Origin: JABCYV01 sp963696025 | GTDB taxonomy: Bacteria > Acidobacteriota > Terriglobia > Terriglobales > Acidobacteriaceae | Length of the DNA stretch: 64,000 nt | Assembly (NCBI GenBank): GCA_963696025.1 | Contig: CAVOII010000006.1 | Span: forward strand, 124,001-188,000 | Reading direction: 5' to 3' | In this document: one piece after another, positions 62,074 to 64,000 of the stretch | How positions within the stretch are numbered: the stretch's first letter is position 1 | How the letters are laid out: each line of letters opens with the position of its first letter | Translations under genes and position numbers: made by a program | The notes under the pieces: generated by a model | What the model saw: the letters and a program-made list of their open reading frames with translations, nothing else | What the model was told of the DNA's origin: nothing | Databases searched by the model: none

Positions 62074-63168
62074 TTAAGGTGCTGGAGAGGGCCTCGCGTC
62101 GGTCCGGTTGACTGAAATGCCCGCTACTGGCGCGTGTGTCCCAATCGCCGGCAGCGTTCGTCCAACCACCGGCGCAATCAGCCGCACCTGCGCCATCAGT
62201 TCATCAAACTGTTCGGGATAAAGCGACTGCATGCCATCGGACAACGCTTTGTCCGGCTCATGGTGCACTTCCACAATCAAACCGTCAGCGCCGACCGCAA
62301 CCGACGCTCGTGACATCGGCGTGACTTTGTTGCGCTTGCCCGTTCCGTGGCTGGGATCGACCACAATCGGCAGGTGACTGAGCCGATGCACCGCCGGGAC
62401 CACACTCAGGTCAAGCGTGTTGCGGGTATGGTCGGCAAAGGTGCGCACCCCGCGTTCGCACAGGATCACCTGATAATTACCTTCGCTCATCACATATTCC
62501 GCTGCCATCAAGAATTCTTCCAGCGTCGCTGACATGCCGCGCTTCAGCAGCACCGGCTTCCTGGTTCGTCCGGCGCGCTTCAAAAGCGAGAAGTTTTGCA
62601 TATTGCGTGCGCCGATCTGGATGACATCAGCGTAATCCGCAACCAATTCGAGCGACTCGTTGTCGATGGCCTCGGTCACAATCTTCATGCCGAATTTTTC
62701 CCGCACTTCGGCCATGATCTGGAGGCCCTCTTCACCCAGGCCCTGGAAAGAATATGGCGAAGTTCGCGGCTTGTATGCGCCGCCGCGAAAAAATTGCGCC
62801 CCTGCGCGAGACACTCGCTCGGCGATAGCAAAAGCCTGTTCGCGACTCTCAATCGCGCACGGTCCGGCAAGAATCGCCAGCCCAGGCCCGCCAATGGTGG
62901 CGTCCGTACCGGGGAAGGCGATCACCGTGTTCTCTTCCTTGATGTCGCGGCTGACCAGCTTATAAGGCTTGGTGACCCGGATAACTTCCTGCACCCCCGG
63001 CATCTCGTCCAGCGTGCCGGGCTCAACTTCGCCTTTGTTTCCAGTAATGCAAACTGCAGTCCGCCCTGCGCCCGGAATCGGGTGAGGGTTGTAGCCCAGC
63101 GACTCAATCTTCTGGCAAACCGCACGCACTTGCTCGTCCGTGGCGTGCGCCTGCATGACCACCAGCAT
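62074..63168 (-). CDS. aroF: 3-deoxy-7-phosphoheptulonate (DAHP) synthase, type I-beta
   Basis: First enzyme of the shikimate pathway, condensing PEP and erythrose 4-phosphate. At 364 residues it has an N-terminal ferredoxin/ACT-like domain (about 1-85) and the KDO8P/DAHP barrel with ILAGPCAIESREQAF, GGAYKPRTSPYSFQG, VIQIGARNMQNFSLL, VLLKRGMSATLEEF and IVVDPSHGTGKRN. This is the AroF/AroG fused-domain class in which the small domain mediates feedback control. The C-terminal tail after about residue 340 is extra. RBS and ATG at 63168 look normal. Confidence 0.94.
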   Translation of the reverse strand: MLVVMQAHATDEQVRAVCQKIESLGYNPHPIPGAGRTAVCITGNKGEVEPGTLDEMPGVQEVIRVTKPYKLVSRDIKEENTVIAFPGTDATIGGPGLAILAGPCAIESREQAFAIAERVSRAGAQFFRGGAYKPRTSPYSFQGLGEEGLQIMAEVREKFGMKIVTEAIDNESLELVADYADVIQIGARNMQNFSLLKRAGRTRKPVLLKRGMSATLEEFLMAAEYVMSEGNYQVILCERGVRTFADHTRNTLDLSVVPAVHRLSHLPIVVDPSHGTGKRNKVTPMSRASVAVGADGLIVEVHHEPDKALSDGMQSLYPEQFDELMAQVRLIAPVVGRTLPAIGTHAPVAGISVNRTDARPSPAP

Positions 63169-63255
63169 GAACTCACCTCAGAAAGCAGAAGTTTATCGTT
63201 ATTTATGCGGCTGCCGCAAACAGCCCGCACCGCCACCATCACAATGTTGCAAAGA

Positions 63256-64000
63256 TTATCGCCAGCGCATGGGCATGATTCTGCGCCGAAGAACGTAGTA
63301 CTCATTGACCGGCAGGTCGTCCCGCAAAGCTGGAGCCCGAGGAGCCTCGACGATCAACTCCGTGATCGGGATTTCCCTCTTCAGCAACGTTTCAAAAATG
63401 ATCTCAGGCGTCGATTCCTGCTCCCACTCCACCAGATCCTTCGCCGCTGTACTCGGCATTCTCTTCGCCAACTCCTCGGCTGTTCGGATGGGGATGGGTC
63501 GACTACTTGCCAGGAAAAACAGTCCCCGGCCCGCGCGGTCGCGAAATACACGGACGTATGCGAAGGATTCCATCAGAGCCCGGGCCACGGCAGCGCGATC
63601 CACAGGATCGCCCCCGGGCAGCCACTGTTGCAGAATCCCTCCCGCCCGCAAGCGCTGCTTCGCTGTCCTGTAGAACTCCATTGAATACAGTAAGCTGGAA
63701 CCGGCAGCTTCAACCGGCGGTGGAGGGTCCAGGGCGATGACGTCATAGTGCTCAGTAGTCCGCTCCAGATAGCGCCGACCATCGTCGATCAGCACACGCG
63801 ACAGCGGCGAACGCAGTAGCTTCTCGCCATCGGAGTGGTAATACCAAAACACGCGGGGGACGCTCGGAACCAGCTCCACCGCCGTAGTTGGAAGCTGCCA
63901 TGACAGCAGCGAACGATAAGTAGTCCCCATGCCAAAACATACCGCCAGCGAGTTTTGCGGTGGGTGGTCCAGAAAAGCCATCGGGAGGTGCGCCATAATC
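63256..64000 (-). CDS. Spermidine-synthase-like protein, 5' part outside the window
   Basis: The last 248 residues of a protein with a SAM-methyltransferase-like fold of the spermidine synthase family. CFGMGTTYRSLLSW is the nucleotide loop, TAVELVPSVPRVFWYY the acidic strand and DVIALDPPPPVEAAG the catalytic-face strand. The frame is open to the window edge and a codon precedes the ATG at 63996, so the start is probably upstream, perhaps with a membrane domain as in fused MFS/spermidine-synthase proteins. Whether it makes polyamines is not clear. Confidence 0.7.
   Translation of the reverse strand, partial: IMAHLPMAFLDHPPQNSLAVCFGMGTTYRSLLSWQLPTTAVELVPSVPRVFWYYHSDGEKLLRSPLSRVLIDDGRRYLERTTEHYDVIALDPPPPVEAAGSSLLYSMEFYRTAKQRLRAGGILQQWLPGGDPVDRAAVARALMESFAYVRVFRDRAGRGLFFLASSRPIPIRTAEELAKRMPSTAAKDLVEWEQESTPEIIFETLLKREIPITELIVEAPRAPALRDDLPVNEYYVLRRRIMPMRWR

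Noticed and set aside
1..64000. CRISPR arrays, tRNA or rRNA genes, phage or insertion-sequence genes
   Set aside because: I looked for regularly spaced repeats, T-arm-like motifs, transposase and integrase signatures and found none. Short RNA genes without strong motifs could still be missed by eye.

Overview
The window reads as a chromosomal segment of an Acidobacteriota bacterium, most likely of the Terriglobia/Korobacter type. I infer this from the mix of gene families rather than from any marker sequence. The mix includes a pilB-pilT-pilC-pilS-pilR block, TonB energy transducers, a Ser/Thr kinase with a beta-propeller sensor half, a GT87 membrane glycosyltransferase, a FecR/DUF6600-like Tyr/Trp-rich protein, YVTN propellers and palindromic intergenic repeats. 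GC content is moderately high throughout. I see no phage, insertion sequence, CRISPR array, tRNA or rRNA gene.

Region by region. (1) 1-5.4 kb: a plus-strand lipid-type operon (acyl-AMP ligase, enoyl-CoA hydratase, acyl carrier protein, second acyl-AMP ligase, diacylglycerol/sphingoid-base-type lipid kinase). It is followed by a frame-broken thioredoxin-VKOR pair and an esterase. (2) 7-9.4 kb, minus strand: a GT87 protein and a phosphofructokinase with pyrophosphate-type residues. (3) 9.4-15 kb: a REPIN-like repeat pair, cstA with a YbdD partner, ruvC, a secreted unknown and a FecR protein. (4) 15-21 kb: a lipocalin-like protein, MEMO1, rsmA, divergent glgA and a radical-SAM pseudogene with four frame breaks. 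(5) 21-30.8 kb: dinB, M48 protease with tonB, two transporters, an amino-sugar-kinase-like ATPase, a helical-repeat protein and rpsT. (6) 30.9-41.8 kb: a Ycf46-like AAA ATPase, the phoH-ybeY-corC-era block, an RsbW-like kinase, ntrX/ntrY and an endonuclease-III-fold glycosylase. (7) 42-49.5 kb: the type IV pilus motor and regulator genes. (8) 49.6-57.1 kb: small conserved genes, a SAM hydroxide adenosyltransferase, an RND adaptor, a second CorC protein, an isolated ABC permease and an RHH antitoxin with a truncated partner. (9) 57.1-64 kb, minus strand: Ser/Thr kinase, YVTN propeller, tandem-domain TonB protein, DAHP synthase and a partial spermidine-synthase-like gene.

Most of the window is ordinary core genome. 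The parts most worth attention are the lipid operon at the left edge, the local cluster of single-base frame breaks (5.4-6.2, 19.4-20.9 and 30.3 kb), the inverted repeat pairs near 9.8 and 22.3 kb, the NtrX-like regulator without a GAFTGA loop, the PPi-type phosphofructokinase, and the truncated two-gene RHH module with a leaderless-looking promoter. All functions are assigned by reading motifs by eye; no database search was possible.
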